NCBI RefSeq assembly: GCF_905163445.1
Contig: NC_053185.1
Span: forward strand, 20,416,001-20,480,000
Direction: 5' to 3'
DNA length: 64,000 nucleotides
From: Pararge aegeria
Taxonomy: Eukaryota > Arthropoda > Insecta > Lepidoptera > Nymphalidae
Positions 12,364 through 24,010 of this stretch are shown piece by piece. The translations under genes were made by a program, and so were the position numbers. How positions within the stretch are numbered: position 1 is the first letter of the stretch; every line of letters starts with the position of its first letter. The notes under the pieces are model-generated. The model did no database searches. It was given only the letters and a program-made list of their open reading frames with translations, and was not told the DNA's origin.

Positions 12364-12661
12364 CACGTGTTAGCGAAAATATGTGTACAGTATTGTGTGA
12401 AATAAATACGGGAATCATCCATTTTTACATGAAAGCAATAAATACGGGATTGAATTGAAATTGAGTATTTGTCGGCTAATAAACGAAAAGGTTTTTTGAT
12501 GATTTGGGTGATTTGAGATCACCATTTCCAATAGGTACAGGATAGATACTGGATCATTTTGAAACCTAACAGTTTAAAACAGTTTAAAACCGATTTCGTC
12601 TATGGTATTTAAACTCCAGAGAGATTTTCCTACTACGCGGGAGATATTATGGTGTACAGTT

Positions 12662-12921
12662 CTTAATGACAAGGTTGCTTGGAAGCATCCGGCTCCGCTT
12701 TCATCTCTCACAAGATAGAAAAATTAATGTTAAAATATAAAATGTAAATTTTTGATGTTGGAAAAGAGCAACTGCTGAGTTTCTTGCCGGCTTCTTCTCG
12801 GTAGAATCTGCCTTCCGAACCGGTGGTAGAGTCACTACACACGGACAGACTTGACGTTTCAAAAGTGCTTGTATTAGGCCTACTTGAAATAAATGAATTT
12901 TGAATTTTGAATTTTGAATTG
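12662..12921 (+). mobile_element. LINE 3' end with (GAATTTT)n tail (family A)
   Basis: GGTTGCTTGGAAGCATCCGG, GAACCGGTGGTAGAGTC, TTAGGCCTACTTGAAATAAA, then about four GAATTTT units. 5'-truncated non-LTR copy; the open frames across it are spurious. Confidence 0.7.
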
Positions 12922-13017
12922 TGTGCACAGACACCGGTGCACTCAAAACTCCGATCTAGTATTAATAATTTTTTATATAATATATAGAATAAACCCAATA
13001 AAATTCATTGGCCCGGT

Positions 13018-13083
13018 CCAGGCATCAAAGCCAGAACCTCGTGATTTGCAGTCGAACAATTTAACCACTAAACCGACGAGGCA
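13018..13083 (-). mobile_element. tRNA-like SINE head fragment
   Basis: Minus strand GCCTCGTCGGTTTAGTGGTT then CACGAGGTTCTGGC, an A- and B-box-like pair. Lies just after the LINE tail at 12662-12921. Confidence 0.45.
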
Positions 13084-13510
13084 GTTACCTACTTACCTCT
13101 TGACACCTGATATACCTTATATAAATGAGGGAAAATTAGACTAAAATTTTAGTATGCTGAGTAGATGACATTAACGGAATTGCTTTTTTCGTTCCTACTA
13201 TGTTTGATGCTGCAGATATTCGTTGTATGTTCGTTTTGGCTACAAATAAGGACGCTGGTAAATAGCAATATATATAAATCAAACATTCAGTAACCAGCAG
13301 AACTATAAATTGGGTATAATTTAAAGTTAAACTCATTTTCTATTTATCATTGAAACTTTAAATGAAGACCAACTTTTCATGATTATAGTTTAGTAGAAGT
13401 TCAGTAGTTTGTGAAGATGTAAAAGTACCTACTTACCGGACGGTTGTATAAAATATCTTAATATGAAGCTTAGTTTATTGAACGATACAGGTAAAATGAA
13501 GTCGACTCAC

Positions 13511-13590
13511 CTACTCAGTTCCAATCCAGCACGCATTCCATTACGCACACTGACACAAAACGCAGTCACAAACACAATCGCACCCTCCAT
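13511..13590 (-). CDS. Candidate first coding exon with signal peptide
   Basis: On the minus strand an ATG at 13590 opens 26 codons starting MEGAIVFVTAFCVSVRNG, a signal-peptide-like stretch (hydrophobic about residues 4-15), ending CTG AGT AG|GTGAGT, a near-consensus splice donor, phase 2. A GC-rich island with promoter-like motifs lies about 300-400 bp upstream. No following exon is recognisable to the left, so the gene would have a long first intron leaving the window. Against it: several short upstream ATGs in the would-be 5' UTR, a weak -3 context, and no recognisable homologue. Product unknown. Confidence 0.3.
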
Positions 13591-13861
13591 TTAACTAATT
13601 AATCTCAATCCACTCCATTGTGAACACTATATATCAACCCCATATTATAAACCCCATCACAAATAACGCACTAATTCACTTCCCATCGTGTTCTGTCAAT
13701 ACACATTTCTACTTCACTTTTTGACTGCACACACACTTTGATACTCCCCCGAATCTACCGTGGGGGATCCATATGGTTGACTTATTGACGTACTCGTTGG
13801 ACGAACTATGCAAACTAAACTGGAAATACACTAAAGGACAGTGTCTCGAGAGTTATAAACG

Positions 13862-13992
13862 TATAAAGGTTATAAATAGGTTTAATTTTAGTTGTTTACA
13901 AATAAAATGTGCAGGGCGGGCGTAGGGCGGCGTGCAGGGCGGGCGGGACGCGTCGCGCGGGGTCGTCGGCCGCGGCGCGTTGCCATGGCGAC
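13862..13992. promoter_or_regulatory. CpG-rich island with X-box-like site and GGGCGG boxes
   Basis: In an AT-rich setting, 13910-13980 is strongly GC and CpG rich, with several GGGCGG boxes. GTTGCCATGGCGAC at 13979-13992 differs by one base from the RFX X-box GTTGCCATGGCAAC. TATAAA-like words occur at 13862-13877. It lies upstream of the candidate exon at 13590. A start here also opens a 60-codon Arg/Gly-rich frame on the plus strand, which I do not believe is coding. Confidence 0.4.
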
Positions 13993-13999
13993 CGGTGCA

Positions 14000-16264
14000 T
14001 ACTACATCGATGTACTATGCTTGATCGAGGTGCATGTGCATGGATGCACTAGGCTGATGACGCTTGGTTTCTGATGTGACTTTTTTATTTAATAATGGGT
14101 TTACGTCACCGTTCACGTAAACTCGTTGAATAAACTCGTGTACTGTTACACGAAAAAAAAAAAGTTTTTAGGTACTTTAACCAAAAAAATTCAGAAATTC
14201 AAAGCAATTTTAGTGACTGTATAAAGTTAGCAAACAATACAGCGAAATAATTAAATGCTAACGAATTTTCAAATTTCAACAAGTTTTTACCTAGTTACCT
14301 AACCTGATAATATGATGGTGAAATTCGTAAACTCTTCACGGAATTAATGTTTCTACTGAATGTAAATGAATGTGCTTATAATAAAGAACCATAATTTCAA
14401 CAGCACGTGTACATTTTTGTTTATACTCCTTATTTATGGATCAATAGCAGTAATCGACCTATGAGATGTACTTCATCCATCACCGCGTGGAACGCGCAAG
14501 TATTACAGTTTGTTTGTACAATTTCTTTGAAGTCTAGTTCTGCACCTCACACGTCGCCACCAGGCGCCCGGCGCGCGGCACCTGGTACCACTATGTCGGT
14601 CAAGGCTCAGTTGCTCCTTTTTATGTTGTAAACAATTTATCCACACCGTAGGTAAGCTGCTGAAAATAATAATTGTTAGAAAAGTTAACGAAGGTTTTCA
14701 TAAAGATGAAGGCTCAGCATTTATAGTAGTTTTTCTTAGTAAAACCAAAGTAATTTATCATTAGTTTACAATATTTAGGTTTTTTAGGCTTAAGGTTTAT
14801 TAAAATACTAATTGTTTACATGTTGTTGGAAATCCTAAAAATTTTAAGCAAGACATTTTTTCTCTTTCATGGATGTATTCGCGTGATCAGGCAGATAAAA
14901 GAAAGATTATCCAAACAGGAAATTGTATCAGCAAAGTCTCGCAAATTAGTCTAAAGAAAACATTTTAACTGCCATCTACTTTTAAAACCGTGAACTAAAT
15001 AACACTCGCACATTCGCTTGAACGCTCGCTTATTTATTCACCACCAAATGGTTTTCTCTGAGAGCTTGCGTAGTACGTAGTAGTAAGACATTCCGAGAGA
15101 TGGCGGTTTTAATTTTTATGGTATTTTTTACTATAATATTGTTGGTACATAATAATATGATTATTGTATCACGGTTTATCCGTGTAATGTTTTATGTTTT
15201 AATAATGTTTTATCAAACTTTAGAAACATTAATCTTGATTTTTAATACAGTAACTGGTGCGCCTTGATGCAGTATCATTGCTAATGCGCTTCGAGAACTA
15301 TTGCTATGCCATACATATTTCCGTATTTCAAGACGCAACGCAGCATTATAATTTCAAGTCATTATCTTTAATAACTAGGTTAATAATTAATTCATGTAAC
15401 AAGGTAAAACTCAAAGACAAAAATTGACATTTTTTCAAATGGGCCCCAGTACACCCAAATTTTTCCATTGTAAGTGATCTCAGATGTGCAAATAAACATA
15501 TAAAGTACCTACCTTGGTAGGGTGATATCTACATTTGTAAACTTAACATTACCAAACGCGCCCCTGGTCAAAGAAAAAGCGAATTTTGGAGAGTTGAAAG
15601 TAATTGTTCGGTGTCTATAGACTAAAGAAATTCGTAATAATTTCAAAACTTCATTTTATTTAGTATTTATATACGGCCAGCTAAACTTATCAGCCTGGGA
15701 TATGTAGGTAGGTACCTACACAGAATAAAACCTGTTTTCCTAGAAATAATGGAACAAATAAATTTGTATACATTCGTTTATTTTTGGATGACAACTGCTA
15801 AAGCTTTCGGCGCGATATTTTTATCTCGGATCGTTGGTTAATGGGAAACGGAGATACCTACCGGTTTCCTACCCACCGCATGTGTTGTTATACATCTGTA
15901 ATGAATTATTTTTATCAGGTGCCAATTAAAAGCACCATTTATGTAAATAGCCCGTTATATAGCGCAGTTACTACTTGGAATTCCACAAACGCAGGACGGT
16001 AAAATACGGACGGACGCTTCGCAACTAGTTGGATGTCAGTATAACTCTGGTTCTTCTACAGATCCCCTCACTTTTTATTTCACATAAATATCCGAACATA
16101 GCTCTCTCCATCGCTCGCTAAGTAGCTGTTTTTTTTAAAGGGAGGTTTTCAAAACATTTATATATTTGTATTACCCCGTGCCTCAAAAAGCACGTCAAAC
16201 AATCAACCCCACGGTTACTAGTTACTGATATAAACCTTTTAGTAGTGGTAGAGCTTTTGGTGAC
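14000..16264. other. No recognisable gene
   Basis: Mostly AT-rich. A small GC patch at 14546-14592 holds an imperfect inverted repeat ACCAGGCGCC / GGCACCTGGT. A family-B LINE remnant lies near 15520-15590. Confidence 0.45.
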
Positions 16265-16950
16265 AGCCGTTTGGCGCTGTGGCCAGCGACCCTGCTTCCT
16301 AAGCTTTGGATTCCATTCCCACAACTGGTAAATGTTTGTGTGATAAACATGAACATTTTTTCAATTTCCGGGTGTTTATTTGTATATTATACTAGCTGTT
16401 GCCCGCGACTTCGTCTGCGTTTGATTTAGTTTTTTAATGTGGCATTAAATTTATTTGTAGATCTAAAAGAATTTAAAGCATTCAGTATCGCTAAGCCTTA
16501 AATGAGGGGTTTGCTGCTGTCCGCCGAGGAGTTCTGTTCTCTATTTCCAACCACAGTTTGAGCAAAATAAAACACATAACCTCTATAGTACAAAAATAAT
16601 TATTTAAATCGGTTATAATTTGTCGGAGTTATGGTTTAAGATCGTCAAACACTCATCCCCTCTCCCAAAGGAACCGAGCTTAATGTCGGGATAAAAAGTA
16701 TCCCATATTACTTCTAATACTTCCAAGAATATGTGTACAAAGTTTCATGAGGATCGGTTGAAAAGTTTTTGCGTGAAAGCGTAACAAACAAACTTACATT
16801 GACATTTATAATATTAGTAGGAATAGGGATAGGGATAAGGATTATTCATAAAAATATTCATCAGTCATTTTAGTACCCATAACACAAGCTACGCTTGGGG
16901 CTACATTTCGATATGTGTATTGTCGTAGCATATTTATTTGTTTATTATTT
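16265..16950 (+). mobile_element. SINE (family 3) split by a Helitron
   Basis: The head part 16265-16391 (TTGGCGCTGTGGCCAGCGAC to GTGTTTATTTGTATATTAT) and the tail part 16837-16950 (TATTCATAAAAATATTCATC to TCGATATGTGTATTGTCG) are consecutive parts of the same SINE, separated by the element at 16392-16822. Confidence 0.75.
16392..16822 (-). mobile_element. Non-autonomous Helitron-like element
   Basis: On the minus strand it begins TCCTACTAATATTATAAATG and ends GTCGCGGGCAACAGCTAG, followed by T, fitting Helitron ends (5' TC, 3' CTRR, insertion between A and T). No coding capacity. Inserted in the SINE at 16265-16950; a short ATAGGG repeat abuts its 5' end. Confidence 0.75.
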
Positions 16951-17198
16951 ACTTTTAATGCTGTGTCCCGGTCCGGTTCCGGCGTGGTCGCAGTTGTAAT
17001 TACACGCAATAGCTCCGCCTCAGGTTGATTGAGACACGTTGCAGGACGTGTTCCTGGCATGCCCAGAACGAATGAAACAATTGTTGCTCTGATTACAGGT
17101 GATTGTTTTCCATCAGGTGACCCACATGCTTGGTCCGTTCATTGCTACTATATTCAAACTTTCTGTTAAGATAGTCACTAAAGACTACCAACACGTAT

Positions 17199-17295
17199 TG
17201 GAGCAGCATGGCGTGGTGGGTCAATGCTCTTAATCTCTCTCGCCTATCAGAGAGGAGGTCTCAGCAGTAGAATATGTGCTGATAGTGATAGCTGG
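17199..17295 (+). mobile_element. SINE tail fragment (family 4)
   Basis: TTGGAGCAGCATGGCGTGGT, then GAGAGGAGGTCTCAGCAGTA and a TGATAGTGATAG tail. Related pieces: 2545-2600, 30636-30705, 37040-37100, 40040-40075. Confidence 0.5.
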
Positions 17296-18315
17296 TATTA
17301 CAGTGTCTGTTACTTGTTTTTTAGGTACTAAAAATTAAATTGAATACCTGTAACATTTTTAGTCCGCCATTAGTCAGCATTTAGAGCAGTCCACCTGCTC
17401 TCAACTCCTTACCTCAATACTTATAAATCCTCCACTAATCCGGGGATTAAGTCTTCACATTACCAAAATCCCTGCGAGTTCGAGGAACCCGGGTTTAAAT
17501 AGGGTCATCACCTTTTTAAAAAAAATCCCGCGGGAACGTTTTCTTTGCCAGTGCTCTAGTCCACGTCCAGTTTGCAGGCTCACTATTATCTCCGCGCGAC
17601 AGTTAGTGAGCATTGACTTATCAGTTAGGTAACACAGGTTATTTCATAATCCCGTCTGATTGGTTATCAGGAGTGTTTCCTCTAATATATGGTTTGCCCA
17701 TCTTCAGGTTGGCTTTATAGGTACCAAATATCACCAAAGCTATGCGCCAAATTTCAGTAAGATCGATTTAGAGTAGAGATCTTATAACCGCAACGACTAT
17801 ATACCTACTTGTTATTCTCATGCGAAATCCCTATTCTGTATTTAAATAACATATTTTAAGACATTGCTTTTTTCCATGCCAGTTGACAACCCTAGGTTAC
17901 TACAGTATTTTGGCATTAGGTGGCTCGGTTCCAAATTTTTTAGTGACAGACTCCTGTTCCGCAGCTATTCTGGATTCTGGTTAATATTTCTTGTCATTCC
18001 TTGTCATCTTATTTATTATTGTAATTGATCCATCAGTTCTAACATACGCACGCCGCTAAAATTAGTGGGACAGTATATTATACGGCTTATTTACGCACAG
18101 ACAGTATCTTCACTGTCAGCCTGTAATAATTCTAGTATAAGTAGGTATTCAACCCTAACTAAATTCGTGATTCCAACTGCATCAAAGTTCAGCATCAGCT
18201 AATGTTCATAAGATTTAGTTTTTAGCTGAACCATAAAAAACTCAATATTGAAACTACAATGACTCGAGCGGTTAGATTAAGCATCCCCTGAACATCAAAA
18301 TTCTTTAAATTTTTA

Positions 18316-18530
18316 ATTCAAAAAGGTTTTATTCATGTAGACTTATCACAAGCACTAATAAATGTTCATACATATATTATTACGATTATTGGAAGGTGTT
18401 GGTGATAACTACATTCGTTAACTTAAAACTACATTAATGAGAGTTCGATTTGCATCCTGGTCTAAGAAGAGCCAACAACAAACTTAGCCGCTTTTTTTGT
18501 TATAACCATCTCACAGTCCATTTAAAATTT
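18316..18530 (-). mobile_element. LINE 3' end (family B), longer copy
   Basis: Plus strand AAAAGGTTTTATTCATGTAG, GGTGATAACTACATTCGTTA and GATTTGCATCCTGGTCTAAG. Small pieces of the same block recur near 6615 and 15520. Confidence 0.5.
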
Positions 18531-19003
18531 AGCTATGAAGTTAGAGCAGTTATACCCAGGCTTTTTTATCATTCATGTTATCCTTAATATTAAAATAGGA
18601 TTTTTCTATAAACTTATGTTTTATAAAAACTTTGAACTAATTCAAAGATTTCATCCCGAAATTTGTCATAAAATAATCTTATAAAATTTTCCTTGAATGA
18701 GTTACTAGTTTTGTGTAGCCTAGTAAATTGGCCTACAAGTTAATTTTTACTTCTGATATTCCAGACAACTTTATTTTAAAATTTTGTTGTATTTGTATGC
18801 ACATAAATTACATTTTAAATTTATCTCATCGTAAATCAAAAATAGCTATCAGCCCATCCACTGTTAAGGTTTTGTGCTTACAAAGGTTTTATCAATGAAA
18901 ATACATGTAAAATTCTCTTTCCTTAAACGGAATTGCTAAGAAGTTTCGCGTAGTCGTTAGTCTAATATTCAAATCCTCTTATCCCTCCATTTCCTTTATT
19001 TAG

Positions 19004-19038
19004 AAGTACTTGTATACACTTTGTGTATACGAGTACTT
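19004..19038. repeat. Hairpin, 16-bp arms with one mismatch
   Basis: 19004-19019 pairs with 19023-19038 around TTT. Confidence 0.8.
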
Positions 19039-19284
19039 GTAGTATTTGACTAAGCGAGGCTCTTGGCTGTATTTGTAAGGTCAGTTTAAATTATTTAAAG
19101 ACAAATGTCGCATTACAGTCTACATACAGCATACGGACTATTTTATAATATATTTTAAAAGTACATATTATCAACACTAAAAAACGAACTCTGAACCAAA
19201 AATAAAATGTCAGTAAGAAAAAAATTACAAATATTATTTTATTGTACAGCATTTTTCTATAAAACCTTTTTTATGACCTACACT

Positions 19285-19440
19285 TTAGCAAATCAACCAA
19301 GGTGTCGCCGTTGACGATCATGTCATGGAAGCATCACTTTGAAGTGACTCTACTAGTAATTTTAAAGGCACATTCTGCAGAGCAAAAGCCGACACGTAAC
19401 TCAGTAGTTGCTCTTTTCCCACATCAGCACTGAACCACTT
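19285..19440 (-). mobile_element. LINE 3' end fragment, degraded (family A)
   Basis: GTGACTCTACTAG, AAGGCACATTCTGCAG and AGTAGTTGCTCTTTTCCCAC keep family-A order. Confidence 0.45.
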
Positions 19441-20089
19441 AACACTAATTTTAATTACTCTACATAGAATAAGATGTGTTTATATTTCAAAGCGAAGCTC
19501 GCATAAGGACTTGCAGACTATTCACTAATGAAAATTACCACAGTATTTAATAGTTACTTAGAGTCTATGCGGAATTGATTTTTATCACATATGAATTTTA
19601 ACGATGTAGTTGAGTAAGAATAGCCAAAAGAATAGACTGTGGTATCACTTCTCGAGTAGGTATAACTACTGTTTGCTACGGTCAAGAAAGTTTTTAAATC
19701 TGCACAGACAAACAATCTTTATTCCTTATTCTCATGTGTTAATATTTTATTTATGGAAACTTTTACAGGGAAATTGAAGAGCACTATCTTGATCCATGTA
19801 TAATTCTGCTGCTTTTGAGCGCAAGCGTAATGCTTTCACTTATTTATGAATACGTTATACGTACGACAAATGTGTGTACTTAACGATAACTTGTATATCT
19901 AGCAAACAGAATTTTTCAAATCTTCTTTTAGATTACTGTTGACATGGTTTAATGTTACTATGATGACTTTAGCAACCATGTTAGTATTTATGTTTAGCGG
20001 CTAACATGTTTTGATTTAACCCCGAATACCCCTTGTTTTCGCAACAACAGAAGAACGGATTAACGATATTTTCGAATACAACCTCTTCT

Positions 20090-20105
20090 TCTCTCTCTCT
20101 CTCTC
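20090..20105 (+). repeat. (TC)n microsatellite
   Basis: Eight TC units. Confidence 0.9.
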
Positions 20106-20817
20106 CGAAAAATAAGTTTCCTTTTAATACGAAAAAGGGCTTGCTTGTTTTGAATAGCTATCTATTTTTAGTAGCTCTTGACTTAATCTCACCTAGTGTG
20201 ATGCAAACTACGTTGGTAGCGAAATATCCAGTATGTGGCAGTTATTTGAAACCTATAATAACACGCTTGGGCTAGCTCAGTCCTACTTGCCAGTTGGTTG
20301 GTAACCAGACAAAACCGCAGCCTTCCATCAGAAACAGATAGATTTAGACAGATAATATAATTTTGGTTAAAACCTCATCATGTAAAATTAGCTGCACGGG
20401 TGTATCTGCCATTTAGAAAAATTACAAAGAATTATTTCTGGGGTTAATCATGAAACCCCTACACAATCTATATTTATATGTGCACGAAAGTGATTTAAAT
20501 TTTCCTTTAAAGAAACTTTCATATTTATAACATAAGTAAGGACACCGTAAAAGCGAGCAGTGCTAGTCGATATAATTTGGGAAGGGTGCTTTGAGTTGCT
20601 GTTTTATTTACACCGAATGTGAGCTGCTAGTTTATTTTATCAAGTGTGGGAACCTATCGAAGATTCCCCTACGAAAATAACATTTCTGTGAAGTGCTAAA
20701 CTGACGCAAACTGTTTATCCCAGTAAATACCGAGAGATGTCAGTGATTTTAGCGCTTTTAATAGAGTTTCCGTGCATCGTGCGAGCTCCGCGCGCATCCG
20801 CACCCAGCCTCGTTATC

Positions 20818-20832
20818 GCTAATGACATTAGC
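20818..20832. promoter_or_regulatory. Paired-class homeodomain dimer (P3) site
   Basis: GCTAATGACATTAGC contains TAAT-N3-ATTA inside a longer palindrome, within a GC-richer patch (20765-20930) that has further GATA-like words. Confidence 0.35.
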
Positions 20833-20869
20833 ACCTACGCTGGCAATGCGATCGGGATGCGCTACTCGG

Positions 20870-20931
20870 GAGCGTTATCAGGCGACCGCTGGACCCAAGC
20901 GGCACAAGACCTTGGTATTTGGAACTACTAG
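20870..20931 (+). pseudogene. LINE C-terminal fragment
   Basis: Codes SGDRWTQAAQDLGIWNY, matching the G.RW.QAAQDRG.W conserved end of the same LINE class as the relic at 2190-2412. Stops directly afterwards. Confidence 0.5.
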
Positions 20932-22426
20932 TAGTAGACTGCACGTGGAACTTGCTACTGCAATCTTAACTTCCATCGATTGGGCGGTGACTACAGAATG
21001 TGTATTTCCTACGAGTACCTGCCCCATTGACGTAAGCCGTTAATTTTGTAATGTTATATTTAACGTTTCCCTTGTCGAAACGCGAAAAGTATAAACTTAC
21101 TCGCTCGGTTTTTTATCGACGGTTTCCTGTTTAAATAACATAAATATATAAACACTAGACGCGAAAATAAATATTCAGTATTTGTAATAGTCGGCCAGAT
21201 GAAATTTATTAACAGACACGCATTGAGATGAGATAACTTCTAGAGGTGAACCCTCATATCTGGCTAATGAAAAGCGGGCCAACCTTAAAAGATAGCCGAC
21301 TTCAAAAAGGCGGTTGTTCTGAATGAGTATTTTAAAATGTATCTTTTGAAACAAATATATATATTGTACACAGTAGCCTGCCACTGGGATTAAAGTGATA
21401 TATTTAACGTCTGCTCTTTAAATATTTCTATGAGCAACTTCACGGCAACCCGTAGCTCCTTTGCTGTTTGAAACAAACATAAATTAGCAATGCAATCTAA
21501 ACTTATTCATCGAACCGCGAGGCACCTAAAGGATCTGCACCCCTACGTGGTTGATGTACCGTGGACGCGTACGAAGCGCTTCGCATCGTCGTTTTTGATT
21601 CGTAACGCAAAGACCCGGAATACCATTTCAGCTTTTATTTCCCCACTACCTATAATATAAATATTTGCAAATCAAGAGTGAATTTGCACCTTCGAGGCAA
21701 CCACACTCTACCTTCTGGCTGTACAATAACTTACACCTGATAGAGGTGTGATTGCAGTCACGACTGTCTGTATCTATATAAAAAATTCCAACCTACTTAC
21801 AAACTAGTATTCCGGATAATAATCAGTTACTATTACAGATAGACTTTTGCGAACACAATATACTAATAAATAATTATAAGATTTCATTCCATCATTTTTT
21901 TTGTTGTATTTTTGTAGAAGTTGTTGCAACAATATATGTAGTTTTATTAGGTTTTTAATAAGCCCACTTAATAAAAATTTCTTGTAATATGTGGTTTACG
22001 CAGTTGACACCGCAGTGAGTATTATATATGTGTTGTTGTTTGTGAACCCAAATAAATAAATAGACCTATCGTCAATCACTCATTCCCATATTTTAGTACC
22101 TATTCGAAGTTTAGATAAATAAGTAAAGTACATTTATCTTAATTATTATACCTAGGTAGGTGAATAAACAATATAGCTCATTGCCCAAGGCCTGGTGTTT
22201 TATGCCCTGCGTTTAGCACAAATCTCCGTGGATAACCCGAACTCTGGAAGTAACAACACCTCATGCAACACCGCTGTACATGCCGATAAAACTGATAAGA
22301 AACAGGAATCTTGGGGAATCTTCGTACAGTAATTTTAATAAATAATACCCATATTTTTTTAATTTATCTGATAATCGTCACAGTCTACTGATTTGAAATA
22401 AGTAAGTATTGGGAAGTCATGTTGAG
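20932..22426. other. No recognisable gene
   Basis: A patch at 21535-21620 with a CGAAGCGCTTCG palindrome looks repeat-derived; the rest is AT-rich and unremarkable. Confidence 0.4.
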
Positions 22427-22442
22427 TAGGTTAGGTTAGGTT
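22427..22442 (+). repeat. Short telomere-like TTAGG run
   Basis: TAGGTTAGGTTAGGTT, about three units of the insect telomere repeat. Probably chance or an interstitial remnant. Confidence 0.5.
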
Positions 22443-22479
22443 GTTTTAGTCTATTGGATAAAAGCAGGTTTGTTATTTT

Positions 22480-22700
22480 ACGGAATTCTATGATAAATTA
22501 TGAAAATCAAGCTTAATTTGCTATACCCTGCGAAAAACAGAAGAATCTGTATGGTGTGATTTATAATTTTTTCAATCCACTTCATACTCCACGCCAAACT
22601 GATCTTCGGCAATGTACCCTCTACGCACGGTTCGCTTCGAAACCGGAGCATCCACGGGAGATGTTGACTTTACAGTGTTAACTTAACAATTAATCATTAA
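22480..22700 (-). mobile_element. Unclassified repeat R, second copy
   Basis: Reverse-complement match to 26690-26910 over AAGCTTAATTTGCTATA, the GGAGTATAAGGATTGAA-like block and CGCTTCGAAACCGGAGCATC. Confidence 0.6.
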
Positions 22701-23803
22701 TAGCAAATTAAGGTTGATTTTTATGAATTGTATCCATTCTTAAAAATCTAAAATTTCTCCCTTGTCCTTGGGATTTTCCCCTTATATCTACAGTGCTCAA
22801 TACTGCGCTTTTCTATTAAACAGATGACATAAAGCGATCCCAAGAAGCATGTATGTAAACATTACTAGAACGCGTATAACATTTGAATGGATTTGTATTC
22901 CGTTAAGAATACTTGCAGGAGTAGAGATACTATTAAACGCCTAGAAGGTCTTACAGCAGCCTCGATGCTTGTGAGTTGCGATACTAGCGAATTTATCCGG
23001 CGCGGCTTCCGTTCCGGATAACTAAACTAAATCAGAGATTTACGGAGCGGAAAACTAGACTCGTTCAAACGGAGATGCGAAAGGTCGGCCTTGCTGAATC
23101 ATCAGAAGCAGAATTTTATCTTATTGCCACGAATTAATTTTTTGGAGATGCTATAAAGAAATAAGACCTAAACACCCACGTGGAACACAATAGTATTTGG
23201 GTTTCATGATACATAATATATTTAGTATCAACTAGTAGATGATAAGTTATAAAGTTCTTAATTGGTGTGCTGAGCACTAATTTATTTTGGTAACTTAAAA
23301 AAAGAGCAATTTGGAATTGGAATTCTGGGTATGTTTGTATAACTCCTGAATTAATAGATTAATTATTCCTTCTAATTAGAATAATTATTGTCAACCGTCC
23401 GTAGTAATAACCAATTGAAGTGGGTAAAAAAACTTTACTAGTTTCCGTCAATAAATTGCCACAAATTAACCCATAAGGCTCGACGGCGTCGGTGTGGCAC
23501 AAACTATTACGCAGGACAACACAAATGTTTTCGAATTAAAATTTGGAGTTGCTTAAGATAGAGCTTGTTCAACTTTAATAGTGAAAATAAAACAAAAAAT
23601 AAGACAAGAGCAGAAAAATCGTTAATATTGGGATAACTGGTTTACTAGTGGGGTATTATATGAAATAACTTTATTACCTACATACTAACATAGGTTACCT
23701 ATTCATAGTTCGTGAATCATTATGTTAAAACATACCACTCAGTTATCTCCTGAGTTCGCACACAGTTAGCTATGCAGCTTCTAAGCGGTCAAATAAAAAT
23801 ACT

Positions 23804-23865
23804 AGCAATTGCAAGCCAGACTCGTGTACCGAGGTTTCCGTACACGAGTCTGGCTTGCAATTGCT
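23804..23865. repeat. Perfect hairpin, 26-bp arms
   Basis: 23804-23829 and 23840-23865 are exact reverse complements, with a 10-base loop. The arms are mixed in base composition, so this is not a low-complexity effect. Confidence 0.9.
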
Positions 23866-23884
23866 CTTGCCAGATTTTTATATA

Positions 23885-24010
23885 TAAAATTCAATATTAA
23901 TTTATCTCAAGTAGGCTTACTCTATAAGCACTTTAAAAACGTCATGTCGTTCTGTTAGTAGTGACTGTACCACCGGCAGACCGAAAAGAAGCCAGAAACT
24001 CAGTATGTAT
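23885..24010 (-). mobile_element. LINE 3' end fragment (family A)
   Basis: ATCTCAAGTAGGCTTACTCT, GCACTTTAAAAACGTCATGT and GCCAGAAACTCAGTATG. A similar, worse copy is at 19285-19440. Confidence 0.55.

Noticed and set aside
13892..14074. 60-codon Arg/Gly-rich frame in the CpG island
   Set aside because: The composition is explained by the GC-rich island; no conserved motif.
22427..22442. Interstitial telomere
   Set aside because: Only about three TTAGG units, well within chance.
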